Shown one piece after another: positions 40,215 to 52,820 of a stretch of DNA of 64,000 bases. A model generated the notes under the pieces. That model did not search any database. It was not told the DNA's origin and saw nothing but the letters and a program-made list of their open reading frames with translations. The stretch lies in contig NC_135014.1 in NCBI RefSeq assembly GCF_051020955.1, forward strand, positions 1 to 64,000. Reading direction: 5' to 3'. The first letter of the stretch is position 1. Each line of letters starts with the position of its first letter. The stretch comes from Megalopta genalis. Taxonomy: Eukaryota; Arthropoda; Insecta; Hymenoptera; Halictidae. Made by a program: the position numbers and the translations under genes.

Positions 40215-40364
40215 CGCATGGATTTGAAGCTAACTCGTTTGTTTCGCATGCAGTTGATTCTAAATCATGTATATCACAAGTATTTGAAGCTACATCATTT
40301 GTATCGCATGAATTTGAAGCTAAATCAAATGCTTCGTATGAATTTGATGCTAAATTATGTGATA
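40215..40364 (+). repeat. Reference 150-bp pentamer higher-order repeat (S1 subfamily)
   Basis: A clean example of the dominant higher-order unit: five 30-bp monomers in fixed order. Slot 1 is marked by AACTCGTTTG, slot 2 by GCATGCAGTTGATTCT, slot 3 by CACAAGTATTTG followed by CTACATCATTTG, slot 4 by AAATCAAATGC, slot 5 by TTGATGCTAAATTATG. The next slot 1 begins exactly 150 bp on, at 40365. The same slot-1 spacing of 150 bp recurs through most of the window, for example 39571, 39721, 39871, 40021, then 40231, 40381, 40531, 40681, 40831. Slots 2, 4 and 5 carry alternative alleles in other copies. Confidence 0.95.
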
Positions 40365-41849
40365 CGCATGGATTTGAAGCTAACTCGTTTGTTTCGCATG
40401 CAGTTGAATCTAAATCATGTGTATCACAAGTATTTGAAACTACATCATTTGTATCGCATGAATTTGAAGCTAAATTATGTGCTTCGCATGAAATTGAAGC
40501 TAAATTATGTGATTCGAATGGATTTGAAGGTAACACGTTTGTTTCGCATGCAGATGAATCTAAATCATGTATCTCACAAGTATTTGAAGCTACATCATTT
40601 GTATCGCATGAATCTGAAGGTAAACTATGTTTTTCGCATGAATTTGAAGATAAATCATGTGTTGCGCATGGATTTGAAGCTAACTCGTTTGTTTCGCCTG
40701 CATTTGAAGCTATATCACTTATATCGCAAGTATTTGAAGCTAAACCATTTGTTTCGCATGAATTTGAAGCTAATCCATGTGTTTCGCATGAATTTGAAGC
40801 TGAATTATATGATTCGCATGGATTTGAAGCTAACTCGTTTGTTTCGCATGCATTTGAAGCTAAATCATCTATACCGCAATTATTTGAAGCTACATCATTA
40901 GTTTCGCATGAATTTGAAGCTAAATCACGTGCTTCGCACGAATTTGAAGCTAAACCATGTGTTTCGCATGAATTTGAAGCTAATCCATGTGTTTGACATG
41001 AATTTGAAGCTGAATTATATGATTCGCATGGATTTGAAGCTAACTCGTTTGTTTCGCATGCATTTGAAGCTAAATCATCTATACCGCAATTATTTGAAGC
41101 TACATCATTAGTTTCGCATGAATTTGAAGCTAAATCACGTGCTTCGCACGAATTTGAAGCTAAACCATGTGTCTCGCATGCATTTGAAGCTAAATCATGT
41201 GTTTCGCATGGATTTGACGCTAACTCGTTTGTTTCGCATGCAGTTGATTCTAAATCATCTATACCGCAATTATTTGAAGCTACACCATTTGTATCGCATG
41301 AATTTGAAGCTAAATCAAATGCTTCGCATGAATTTGATGCTAAATTATGTGATTCGCATGGATTTGTAGCTAACTCGTTTGTTTCGCATGCAGTTGAATC
41401 TAAATTATGTATATCACAAGTATTTAAAGCTAACCCATTTGTTTCGCTTGAATCTGAAGCTAAAGCATGTTTTTTGCACGAATTTGAAACTAAATCATGA
41501 GTTTCGCATGGAATTAAAGCTAACTTGTTTGTTTCGCCTGCATTTGTAGCTATATCATCTATACTGCAATGATTAGAAGCTACATCATTAGTTTCGCATG
41601 AATTTGAAGCTAAATCACGTGCTTTGCACGAATTTGAAGCTAAACCATGTGTTTGCCATGAATTTGAACCTAAATCATGTTTCTCGCACGAATTTGAAGC
41701 GAATTCATATGTTTCGCATGGTTTTGAAGCTAACTCGTTTGTTACGCATGCAGTTGATTCTAAATCATGTATATCACAAGTATTTGAAGCTACATCATTT
41801 GTATCACATGAATTTGAAGCTAAATCAAATGCTTCGTATGAATTTGATG

Positions 41850-43078
41850 CTAAATTATGTGATTCGCATGGATTTGAAGCTAACTCGTTTCTTTCGCATG
41901 CAGTTGATTCTAAATCATGTATATCACAAGTATTTGAAGCTAAACCATTTTCTTCGCATGAATCTGAAGCTATACCATGTTTTTCGTACGAATTTGAAGC
42001 TAAATCAAGTGTTTCGCCTGGATTTGAAGCTAACTTGTTTGTTTCGCCTGCATTTGAAGCTATATCACTTATATCGCAAGTATTTGAAGCTACATCATTT
42101 GTATCGCATGAATTTGAAGCTAAATTATGTGCTTCGCATGAATTTGAAGCTAAATTATGTGATTCGAATGGATTTGAAGCTAACTCGTTTGTTTCGCATG
42201 CAGATGAATCTAAATCATGTATCTCACAAGTATTTGAAGCTACATCATTTGTATCGCATGAATCTGAAGCTACACCATGTTTTCGTACGAATTTGAAGCT
42301 AAATCAAGTGTTTCGCATGGATTTGAAGCTAACTCGTTTGATTCGCATGCATTTGAAGCTACATCATTTGTTTCCCATGGATTTGAAGCTAAACCTTGTA
42401 CATCGCATTGATTTGAAGCTACATCATGTGTTTCGCTTGGATTTGAAGCTAACTCGTTTGTTTCGCATGCAGTTGATTCTAAATCATGTATATCACAATT
42501 ATTTGAAGCAAAACCATTTTCTTCGCATGAATCTGAAGCTATACCATGTTTTTCGTACGAATTTGAAGCTAAATCAAGTGTTTCGCCTGGATTTGAAGCT
42601 AACTTGTTTGTTTCGCCTGCATTTGTAGCTAAATCATCTATACTGCAATGATTAGAAGCTACATCATTAGTTTCGCATGAATTTGAAGCTAAATCACGTG
42701 CTTCGCACGAATTTGAAGCTAAACCATGTGTTTGCCATTAATTTGAACCTAAATAATGTTTCTCGCACGAATTTGAAGCGAATTCATATGTTTCGCATGG
42801 ATTTGAAGCTAACTCGTTTGTTTCGCATGCAGTTGATTCTAAATCATGTATATCACAAGTATTTGAAGCTACATCATTTGTATCGCATGAATTTGAAGCT
42901 AAATCAAATGCTTCGTATGAATTTGATGCTAAATTATGTGATACGCATGGATTTGAAGCTAACTCGTTTCTTTCGCATGCAGTTGATTCTAAATCATGTA
43001 TATCACAAGTATTTGAAGCTAAACCATTTTTGTCGCATGAATCTGAAGCTAAACCATGTTTTTCGCATGAATTTGAAG
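41850..43078 (+). repeat. 1,229-bp tandem duplication, copy A
   Basis: Matches 43079-44307 at 1,229 bp (41 monomers minus one slip). The slip GTTTTCGTACG is at 42279 here and 43508 in copy B. Confidence 0.87.
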
Positions 43079-44307
43079 CTAAATTATGTGATTCGCATGG
43101 ATTTGAAGCTAACTCGTTTCTTTCGCATGCAGTTGATTCTAAATCATGTATATCACAAGTATTTGAAGCTAAACCATTTTCTTCGCATGAATCTGAAGCT
43201 ATACCATGTTTTTCGTACGAATTTGAAGCTAAATCAAGTGTTTCGCCTGGATTTGAAGCTAACTTGTTTGTTTCGCCTGCATTTGAAGCTATATCACTTA
43301 TATCGCAAGTATTTGAAGCTACATCATTTGTATCGCATGAATTTGAAGCTAAATTATGTGCTTCGCATGAATTTGAAGCTAAATTATGTGATTCGAATGG
43401 ATTTGAAGCTAACTCGTTTGTTTCGCATGCAGATGAATCTAAATCATGTATCTCACAAGTATTTGAAGCTACATCATTTGTATCGCATGAATCTGAAGCT
43501 ACACCATGTTTTCGTACGAATTTGAAGCTAAATCAAGTGTTTCGCATGGATTTGAAGCTAACTCGTTTGATTCGCATGCATTTGAAGCTACATCATTTGT
43601 TTCCCATGGATTTGAAGCTAAACCTTGTACATCGCATTGATTTGAAGCTACATCATGTGTTTCGCTTGGATTTGAAGCTAACTCGTTTGTTTCGCATGCA
43701 GTTGATTCTAAATCATGTATATCACAATTATTTGAAGCAAAACCATTTTCTTCGCATGAATCTGAAGCTATACCATGTTTTTCGTACGAATTTGAAGCTA
43801 AATCAAGTGTTTCGCCTGGATTTGAAGCTAACTTGTTTGTTTCGCCTGCATTTGTAGCTAAATCATCTATACTGCAATGATTAGAAGCTACATCATTAGT
43901 TTCGCATGAATTTGAAGCTAAATCACGTGCTTCGCACGAATTTGAAGCTAAACCATGTGTTTGCCATTAATTTGAACCTAAATAATGTTTCTCGCACGAA
44001 TTTGAAGCGAATTCATATGTTTCGCATGGATTTGAAGCTAACTCGTTTGTTTCGCATGCAGTTGATTCTAAATCATGTATATCACAAGTATTTGAAGCTA
44101 CATCATTTGTATCGCATGAATTTGAAGCTAAATCAAATGCTTCGTATGAATTTGATGCTAAATTATGTGATACGCATGGATTTGAAGCTAACTCGTTTCT
44201 TTCGCATGCAGTTGATTCTAAATCATGTATATCACAAGTATTTGAAGCTAAACCATTTTTTTCGCATGAATCTGAAGCTAAACCATGTTTTTCGTATGAA
44301 TTTGAAG
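43079..44307 (+). repeat. 1,229-bp tandem duplication, copy B
   Basis: Second copy of 41850-43078, with the same tetramer block near 43.6 kb and the same ACTGCAATGATTAG unit. Confidence 0.87.
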
Positions 44308-45437
44308 CTAAATTATGTGATTCGCATGGATTTGATGCTAACTTGTTTCTTTCGCATGCAGTTGATTCTAAATCATGTATATTACAAGTATTTGAAGCTA
44401 AACCATTTTTTTCGCATGAATCTGAAGCTAAACCATGTTTTTCGCATGAATTTGAAGCTAAATTATGTGGTTCGCATGGATTTGAAGCTAACTCGTTTGT
44501 TTCGCCTGCATTTGAAGCTATATCACTTATATCGCAAGTATTTGAAGCTACATCATTTGTATCGCATGAATTTGAAGCTAAGTTATGTGCTTCGCATGAA
44601 TTTGAAGCTAAATTATGTGATTCGCATGGATTTGAAGCTAACACGTTTGTTTCGCATGCAGTTGAAGCTATATCAGTTATATCGCTAGTATTTGAAGCTA
44701 AACCATTTGTTTCGCATGAATTTGAAGCTAATCCATGCGTTTCGCATGAATTTGAAGCTGAATTATATGATTCGCATGGATTTGAAGCTAACTCGTTTGT
44801 TCCGCATGCATTTGAAGCTAAATCATCTATACCGCAATTATTTGAAGCTACATCATTAGTTTCGCATGAATTTGAAGCTAAATCACGTGCTTCGCACGAA
44901 TTTGAAGCTAAACCATGTGTTTCGCATGAATTTGAAGCTAATCCATGTGTTTGACATGAATTTGAAGCTGAATTATATGATTCGCATGGATTTGAAGCTA
45001 ACTCGTTTGTTTCGCATGCATTTGAAGCTAAATCATCTATACCGCAATTATTTGAAGCTACATCATTAGTTTCGCATGAATTTGAAGCTAAATCACGTGC
45101 TTCGCACGAATTTGATGCTAAACCATGTGTCTCGCATGCATTTGAAGCTAAATCATGTGTTTCGCATGGATTTGACGCTAACTCGTTTGTTTCGCATGCA
45201 GTTGATTCTAAATCATCTATACCGCAATTATTTGAAGCTACACCATTTGTATCGCATGAATTTGAAGCTAAATCAAATGCTTCGCATGAATTTGATGCTA
45301 AATTATGTGATTCGCATGGATTTGAAGCTAACTCGTTTGTTTCGCATGCAGTTGAATCTAAATTATGTATATCACAAGTATTTAAAGCTAACCCATTTGT
45401 TTCGCTTGAATCTGAAGCTAAAGCATGTTTTTTGCAC
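44308..45437 (+). repeat. S1 segment related to 39.7-41.4 kb
   Basis: Continues with pentamers, then a piece near 44.86-45.4 kb that matches 40.90-41.46 kb at offset 3,958 bp and 52.21-52.77 kb. A local hybrid unit at 44,661-44,700 (GAAGCTATATCAGTTATATC, then GCTAGTATTTG) marks a joint between different HOR blocks. Confidence 0.8.
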
Positions 45438-46840
45438 GAATTTGAAACTAAATCATGAGTTTCGCATGGAATTAAAGCTAACTTGTTTGTTTCGCCTGCA
45501 TTTGTAGCTATATCATCTATACTGCAATGATTAGAAGCTACATCATTAGTTTCGCATGAATTTGAAGCTAAATCACGTGCTTCGCACGAATTTGAAGCTA
45601 AACCATGTGTTTGCCATGAATTTGAACCTAAATCATGTTTCTCGCACGAATTTGAAGCGAATTCATATGTTTCGCATGGTTTTGAAGCTAACTCGTTTGT
45701 TACGCATGCAGTTGATTCTAAATCATGTATATCACAAGTATTTGAAGCTACATCATTTGTATCACATGAATTTGAAGCTAAATCAAATGCTTCGTATGAA
45801 TTTGATGCTAAATTATGTGATACGCATGGATTTGAAGCTAACTCGTTTCTTTCGCATGCAGTTGATTCTAAATCATGTATATCACAATTATTTGAAGCTA
45901 AACCATGTGTTTGCCATGAATTTGAACCTAAATCATGTTTCTCGCACGAATTTGAAGTGAAATCCTATGTTCGCATGGATTTTAAGCTAACTCGTTTGTT
46001 TCGCATGCAGTTGATTCGAAATCATATATATCATAAGTATTTGAAGCTACATCATTTGTATCGCATGAATTTGAAGCTAAGTTATGTCATTCGCATGGAT
46101 TTGAAGCTAAATTATGTGACTGGCATGGATTTGAAGCTAACTCGTTTGATTCGCATACATTTAAAGCTACATCATTTGTATCGCATGAATTTGAAGCTAA
46201 ATTATGTGCTTCGCATGAATTTGAAGCTAAATTATGTGATTCGAATGGATTTGAAGCTAACTCGTTTGTTTCGCATGCAGTAGAATCTAAATCATTTATA
46301 TCACAAGTATTTGAAGCTAAACCATTTGTTTCGCATGAATCTGAAGCTACACCATGTTTTTCGTACGAATTTGAAGCTAAATCAAATGTTTCGCATGGAT
46401 TCGAAGCTAACTCGTTTGTTTCGCCTGCATTTGTAGCTAAATCATCTATACTGCAATTATTTGAAGCTACATCATTAGTTTCGCATGAATTTGAAGCTAA
46501 ATCACGTGCTTCGCACGAATTTGAAGCTAAACCATGTGTTTGCCATGAATTTGAACCCAAATTATGTTTCTCGCACGAATTTGAAGCGAATTCATATGTT
46601 TCGCATGGATTTGAAGCTAACTCGTTTGTTTCGCATGCAGTTGATTCTAAATCATGTATATCACAAGTATTTGAAGCTACATCATTTGTATCGCATGAAT
46701 TTGAAGCTAAATCAAATGCTTCGTATGAATTTGATGCTAAATTATGTGATACGCATGGATTTGAAGCTAACTCGTTTCTTTCGCATGCAGTTGATTCTAA
46801 ATCATGTATATCACAAGTATTTGAAGCTAAACCATTTTTG
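45438..46840 (+). repeat. 1,439-bp-spaced tandem duplication, copy A
   Basis: Matches 46877-48279 at 1,439 bp (48 monomers minus one slip). The 1-bp slip TATGTTCGCATGG is at 45966 here and 47405 in the partner. Left edge is the unit with TTGAAACTAAATCATGAG. Confidence 0.87.
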
Positions 46841-46876
46841 TCGCATGAATCTGAAGCTAAACCATGTTTTTCGCAT

Positions 46877-48279
46877 GAATTTGAAACTAAATCATGAGTT
46901 TCGCATGGAATTAAAGCTAACTTGTTTGTTTCGCCTGCATTTGTAGCTATATCATCTATACTGCAATGATTAGAAGCTACATCATTAGTTTCGCATGAAT
47001 TTGAAGCTAAATCACGTGCTTCGCACGAATTTGAAGCTAAACCATGTGTTTGCCATGAATTTGAACCTAAATCATGTTTCTCGCACGAATTTGAAGCGAA
47101 TTCATATGTTTCGCATGGTTTTGAAGCTAACTCGTTTGTTACGCATGCAGTTGATTCTAAATCATGTATATCACAAGTATTTGAAGCTACATCATTTGTA
47201 TCACATGAATTTGAAGCTAAATCAAATGCTTCGTATGAATTTGATGCTAAATTATGTGATACGCATGGATTTGAAGCTAACTCGTTTCTTTCGCATGCAG
47301 TTGATTCTAAATCATGTATATCACAATTATTTGAAGCTAAACCATGTGTTTGCCATGAATTTGAACCTAAATCATGTTTCTCGCACGAATTTGAAGTGAA
47401 ATCCTATGTTCGCATGGATTTTAAGCTAACTCGTTTGTTTCGCATGCAGTTGATTCGAAATCATATATATCATAAGTATTTGAAGCTACATCATTTGTAT
47501 CGCATGAATTTGAAGCTAAGTTATGTCATTCGCATGGATTTGAAGCTAAATTATGTGACTGGCATGGATTTGAAGCTAACTCGTTTGATTCGCATACATT
47601 TAAAGCTACATCATTTGTATCGCATGAATTTGAAGCTAAATTATGTGCTTCGCATGAATTTGAAGCTAAATTATGTGATTCGAATGGATTTGAAGCTAAC
47701 TCGTTTGTTTCGCATGCAGTAGAATCTAAATCATTTATATCACAAGTATTTGAAGCTAAACCATTTGTTTCGCATGAATCTGAAGCTACACCATGTTTTT
47801 CGTACGAATTTGAAGCTAAATCAAATGTTTCGCATGGATTCGAAGCTAACTCGTTTGTTTCGCCTGCATTTGTAGCTAAATCATCTATACTGCAATTATT
47901 TGAAGCTACATCATTAGTTTCGCATGAATTTGAAGCTAAATCACGTGCTTCGCACGAATTTGAAGCTAAACCATGTGTTTGCCATGAATTTGAACCTAAA
48001 TCATGTTTCTCGCACGAATTTGAAGCGAATTCATATGTTTCGCATGGATTTGAAGCTAACTCGTTTGTTTCGCATGCAGTTGATTCTAAATCATGTATAT
48101 CACAAGTATTTGAAGCTACATCATTTGTATCGCATGAATTTGAAGCTAAATCAAATGCTTCGTATGAATTTGATGCTAAATTATGTGATACGCATGGATT
48201 TGAAGCTAACTCGTTTCTTTCGCATGCAGTTGATTCTAAATCATGTATATCACAAGTATTTGAAGCTAAACCATTTTCT
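46877..48279 (+). repeat. 1,439-bp-spaced tandem duplication, copy B
   Basis: Second copy of 45438-46840. To the right it departs at CCATTTTCTTCGC, where copy A has CCATTTTTGTCGC. Confidence 0.87.
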
Positions 48280-50563
48280 TCGCATGAATCTGAAGCTATA
48301 CCATGTTTTTCGTACGAATTTGAAGCTAAATCAAGTGTTTCGCCTGGATTTGAAGCTAACTTGTTTGTTTCGCCTGCATTTGAAGCTATATCACTTATAT
48401 CGCAAGTATTTGAAGCTACATCATTTGTATCGCATGAATTTGAAGCTAAATTATGTGCTTCGCATGAATTTGAAGCTAAATTATGTGATTCGAATGGATT
48501 TGAAGCTAACTCGTTTGTTTCGCATGCAGATGAATCTAAATCATGTATCTCACAAGTATTTGAAGCTACATCATTTGTATCGCATGAATCTGAAGCTACA
48601 CCATGTTTTCGTACGAATTTGAAGCTAAATCAAGTGTTTCGCATGGATTTGAAGCTAACTCGTTTGATTCGCATGCATTTGAAGCTACATCATTTGTTTC
48701 CCATGGATTTGAAGCTAAACCTTGTACATCGCATTGATTTGAAGCTACATCATGTGTTTCGCTTGGATTTGAAGCTAACTCGTTTGTTTCGCATGCAGTT
48801 GATTCTAAATCATGTATATCACAATTATTTGAAGCAAAACCATTTTCTTCGCATGAATCTGAAGCTATACCATGTTTTTCGTACGAATTTGAAGCTAAAT
48901 CAAGTGTTTCGCCTGGATTTGAAGCTAACTTGTTTGTTTCGCCTGCATTTGTAGCTAAATCATCTATACTGCAATGATTAGAAGCTACATCATTAGTTTC
49001 GCATGAATTTGAAGCTAAATCACGTGCTTCGCACGAATTTGAAGCTAAACCATGTGTTTGCCATTAATTTGAACCTAAATAATGTTTCTCGCACGAATTT
49101 GAAGCGAATTCATATGTTTCGCATGGATTTGAAGCTAACTCGTTTGTTACGCATGCAGTTGATTCTAAATCATGTATATCACAAGTATTTGAAGCTACAT
49201 CATTTGTATCACATGAATTTGAAGCTAAATCAAATGCTTCGTATGAATTTGATGCTAAATTATGTGATACGCATGGATTTGAAGCTAACTCGTTTCTTTC
49301 GCATGCAGTTGATTCTAAATCATGTATATCACAATTATTTGAAGCTAAACCATGTGTTTGCCATGAATTTGAACCTAAATCATGTTTCTCGCACGAATTT
49401 GAAGTGAAATCCTATGTTCGCATGGATTTGAAGCTAACTCGTTTGTTTCGCATGCAGTTGATTCGAAATCATATATATCATAAGTATTTGAAGCTACATC
49501 ATTTGTATCGCATGAATTTGAAGCTAAGTTATGTCATTCGCATGGATTTGAAGCTAAATTATGTGACTGGCATGGATTTGAAGCTAACTCGTTTGATTCG
49601 CATACATTTAAAGCTACATCATTTGTATCGCATGAATTTGAAGCTAAATTATGTGCTTCGCATGAATTTGAAGCTAAATTATGTGATTCGAATGGATTTG
49701 AAGCTAACTCGTTTGTTTCGCATGCAGTAGAATCTAAATCATTTATATCACAAGTATTTGAAGCTAAACCATTTGTTTCGCATGAATCTGAAGCTACACC
49801 ATGTTTTTCGTACGAATTTGAAGCTAAATCAAATGTTTCGCATGGATTCGAAGCTAACTCGTTTGTTTCGCCTGCATTTGTAGCTAAATCATCTATACTG
49901 CAATTATTTGAAGCTACATCATTAGTTTCGCATGAATTTGAAGCTAAATCACGTGCTTCGCACGAATTTGAAGCTAAACCATGTGTTTGCCATGAATTTG
50001 AACCTAAATCATGTTTCTCGCACGAATTTGAAGCGAATTCATATGTTTCGCATGGATTTGAAGCTAACTCGTTTGTTTCGCATGCAGTTGATTCTAAATC
50101 ATGTATATCACAAGTATTTGAAGCTACATCATTTGTATCGCATGAATTTGAAGCTAAATCAAATGCTTCGTATGAATTTGATGCTAAATTATGTGATACG
50201 CATGGATTTGAAGCTAACTCGTTTCTTTCGCATGCAGTTGATTCTAAATCATGTATATCACAAGTATTTGAAGCTAAACCATTTTTGTCGCATGAATCTG
50301 AAGCTAAACCATGTTTTTCGCATGAATTTGAAGCTAAATTATGTGATTCGCATGGATTTGAAGCTAACTCGTTTCTTTCGCATGCAGTTGATTCTAAATC
50401 ATGTATATCACAAGTATTTGAAGCTAAACCATTTTCTTCGCATGAATCTGAAGCTATACCATGTTTTTCGTACGAATTTGAAGCTAAATCAAGTGTTTCG
50501 CCTGGATTTGAAGCTAACTTGTTTGTTTCGCCTGCATTTGAAGCTATATCACTTATATCGCAA
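48280..50563 (+). repeat. Homogeneous S1 segment, mosaic of earlier units
   Basis: Made of pieces already seen: 48.3-49.0 kb resembles 42.0-42.65 kb, 49.0-49.9 kb resembles 38.36-39.29 kb, and 49.93-50.5 kb resembles 42.68-43.26 kb. Both propagated 1-bp deletions occur (48605 and 49413). Confidence 0.82.
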
Positions 50564-51840
50564 GTATTTGAAGCTAAACCATTTGTTTCGCATGAATCTG
50601 AAGCTACACCATGTTTTTCGTTCGAATTTGAAGCCAAATCAAACGTTTCGCATGGATTCGAAGCTAACTCGTTTGTTTCGCCTGCATTTGTAGCTAAATC
50701 ATCTATACTGCAATTATTTGAAGCTACATCATTAGTTTCGCATGAATTTGAAGCTAAATCACGTGCTTCGCACGAATTTGAAGCTAAACCATGTGTTTGC
50801 CATGAATTTGAACCTAAATCATGTTTCTCGCACGAATTTGAAGCGAATTCATATGTTTCGCATGGATTTGAAGCTAACTCGTTTGTTTCGCATGCAGTTG
50901 ATTCTAAATCATGTATATCACAAGTATTTGAAGCTACATCATTTGTATCGCATGAATTTGAAGCTAAATCAAATGCTTCGTATGAATTTGATGCTAAATT
51001 ATGTGATACGCATGGATTTGAAGCTAACTCGTTTCTTTCGCATGCAGTTGATTCTAAATCATGTATATCACAAGTATTTGAAGCTAAACCATTTTTTTCG
51101 CATGAATCTGAAGCTAAACCATGTTTTTCGCATGAATTTGAAGCTAAATTATGTGATTCGCATGGATTTGATGCTAACTTGTTTCTTTCGCATGCAGTTG
51201 ATTCTAAATCATGTATATTACAAGTATTTGAAGCTAAACCATTTTTTTCGCATGAATCTGAAGCTAAACCATGTTTTTCGCATGAATTTGAAGCTAAATT
51301 ATGTGGTTCGCATGGATTTGAAGCTAACTCATTTGTTTCGCCTGCATTTGAAGCTATATCACTTATATCGCAAGTATTTGAAGCTACATCATTTGTATCG
51401 CATGAATTTGAAGCTAAGTTATGTGCTTCGCATGAATTTGAAGCTAAATTATGTGATTCGCATGGATTTGAAGCTAACTCGTTTGTTTCGCATGCAGTTG
51501 ATTCTAAATCGTGTATATCACAAGTATTTGAAGCTACATCATTTGTATCGCATGAATTTGAAGCTAAATCACGTGCTTCGCACGAATTTGAAGCTAAACC
51601 ATGTGTTTGCCATGAATTTGAACCTAAATCATGTTTCTCGCACGAATTTGAAGCGAATTCATATGTTTCGCATGGATTTGAAGCTAACTCGTTTGTTTCG
51701 CATGCAGTTGAATCTAAATCATGTGTATCACAAGTATTTGAAACTACATCATTTGTATCGCATGAATTTGAAGCTAAATTATGTGCTTCGCATGAAATTG
51801 AAGCTAAATTATGTGATTCGAATGGATTTGAAGGTAACAC
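49534..51840 (-). other. Longest open frame (768 codons), judged non-coding
   Basis: The minus-strand frame would encode decapeptides such as CETNELASNP and CESHNLASNS, with one cysteine per ten residues and a 50-residue super-repeat mirroring the 150-bp pentamer. I see no signal peptide, no non-repeat domain and no start context; its ATG is a chance variant. The frame ends at a GTCATTCG-type unit, whose reverse complement holds TGA, and that stop-bearing unit is itself amplified (also at 36.73, 38.89, 46.09 and 55.68 kb). Open length follows from 30 being a multiple of three. An expressed repetitive protein is possible but unsupported. Confidence 0.85.
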
Positions 51841-52300
51841 GTTTGTTTCGCATGCAGATGAATCTAAATCATGTATCTCACAAGTATTTGAAGCTACATC
51901 ATTTGTATCGCATGAATCTGAAGGTAAACTATGTTTTTCGCATGAATTTGAAGATAAATCATGTGTTGCGCATGGATTTGAAGCTAACTCGTTTGTTTCG
52001 CCTGCATTTGAAGCTATATCACTTATATCGCAAGTATTTGAAGCTAAACCATTTGTTTCGCATGAATTTGAAGCTAATCCATGTGTTTCGCATGAATTTG
52101 AAGCTGAATTATATGATTCGCATGGATTTGAAGCTAACTCGTTTGTTTCGCATGCATTTGAAGCTAAATCATCTATACCGCAATTATTTGAAGCTACATC
52201 ATTAGTTTCGCATGAATTTGAAGCTAAATCACGTGCTTCGCACGAATTTGAAGCTAAACCATGTGTTTCGCATGAATTTGAAGCTAATCCATGTGTTTGA
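50285..52300 (+). other. Long plus-strand open frame (671 codons), judged non-coding
   Basis: It overlaps the minus-strand 768-codon frame and a third open frame (50742-52205, plus strand). Decapeptides are of the type FEAKSCVSHE. It ends at GTTTGACATG, a stop-bearing unit amplified at 40.99, 44.95, 52.30, 57.73, 60.67, 61.21 and 63.55 kb. Three overlapping open frames in the same DNA argue for a by-product of the repeat length, not for genes. Confidence 0.85.
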
Positions 52301-52820
52301 CATGAATTTGAAGCTGAATTATATGATTCGCATGGATTTGAAGCTAACTCGTTTGTTTCGCATGCATTTGAAGCTAAATCATCTATACCGCAATTATTTG
52401 AAGCTACATCATTAGTTTCGCATGAATTTGAAGCTAAATCACGTGCTTCGCACGAATTTGAAGCTAAACCATGTGTCTCGCATGCATTTGAAGCTAAATC
52501 ATGTGTTTCGCATGGATTTGACGCTAACTCGTTTGTTTCGCATGCAGTTGATTCTAAATCATCTATACCGCAATTATTTGAAGCTACACCATTTGTATCG
52601 CATGAATTTGAAGCTAAATCAAATGCTTCGCATGAATTTGATGCTAAATTATGTGATTCGCATGGATTTGAAGCTAACTCGTTTGTTTCGCATGCAGTTG
52701 AATCTAAATTATGTATATCACAAGTATTTAAAGCTAACCCATTTGTTTCGCTTGAATCTGAAGCTAAAGCATGTTTTTTGCACGAATTTGAAACTAAATC
52801 ATGAGTTTCGCATGGAATTA
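50564..52820 (+). repeat. Dispersed segmental duplication, right copy
   Basis: Partner of 39110-41515, one pentamer shorter. The match ends near 52,825, where this copy has AACTCGTCTGTTTCACC and the left copy AACTTGTTTGTTTCGCC. Confidence 0.88.

Larger units (their letters stand above)
39110..41515 (+). repeat. Dispersed segmental duplication, left copy (partner at 50.6 kb)
   Basis: Matches 50564-52820 at offset 11,454 bp at the left and 11,304 bp at the right: this copy has one extra 150-bp pentamer (near 40.26-40.41 kb). Rare shared features are TTTTTCGTTCGAATTTG, GGATTTGAAGGTAACACG and GTGTTTGACATG. A further relative of its right end lies at 44.8-45.5 kb (offset 3,958 bp). Confidence 0.88.

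Noticed and set aside
38890..40536. Coding gene on the minus strand with decapeptide repeats
   Set aside because: The frame is open because the unit is 30 bp and stop-free in that frame. Amplified 1-bp deletions and stop-bearing units elsewhere show no protection of the frame, and there is no non-repeat domain or start context.
39288..40901. Coding gene on the plus strand (LKLNHVFRMD-type repeats)
   Set aside because: This frame is cut by a TAG in every CATCATTAG unit, and overlaps two other open frames in the same DNA.
26940..44866. Identical offset of 3,958 bp in two unrelated duplicate pairs (26940/30898 and 40908/44866)
   Set aside because: Offsets are limited to multiples of 30 minus a few slips and there are many pairs, so a coincidence is likely; I see no shared origin of the pairs.
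49534..51840. Pentapeptide-repeat or antifreeze-like protein from the Cys-rich decapeptides
   Set aside because: The hydrophobic-to-Cys spacing is five residues, but the A(D/N)LXX pattern expected two residues before the central position is not met, and the register follows from the DNA period.
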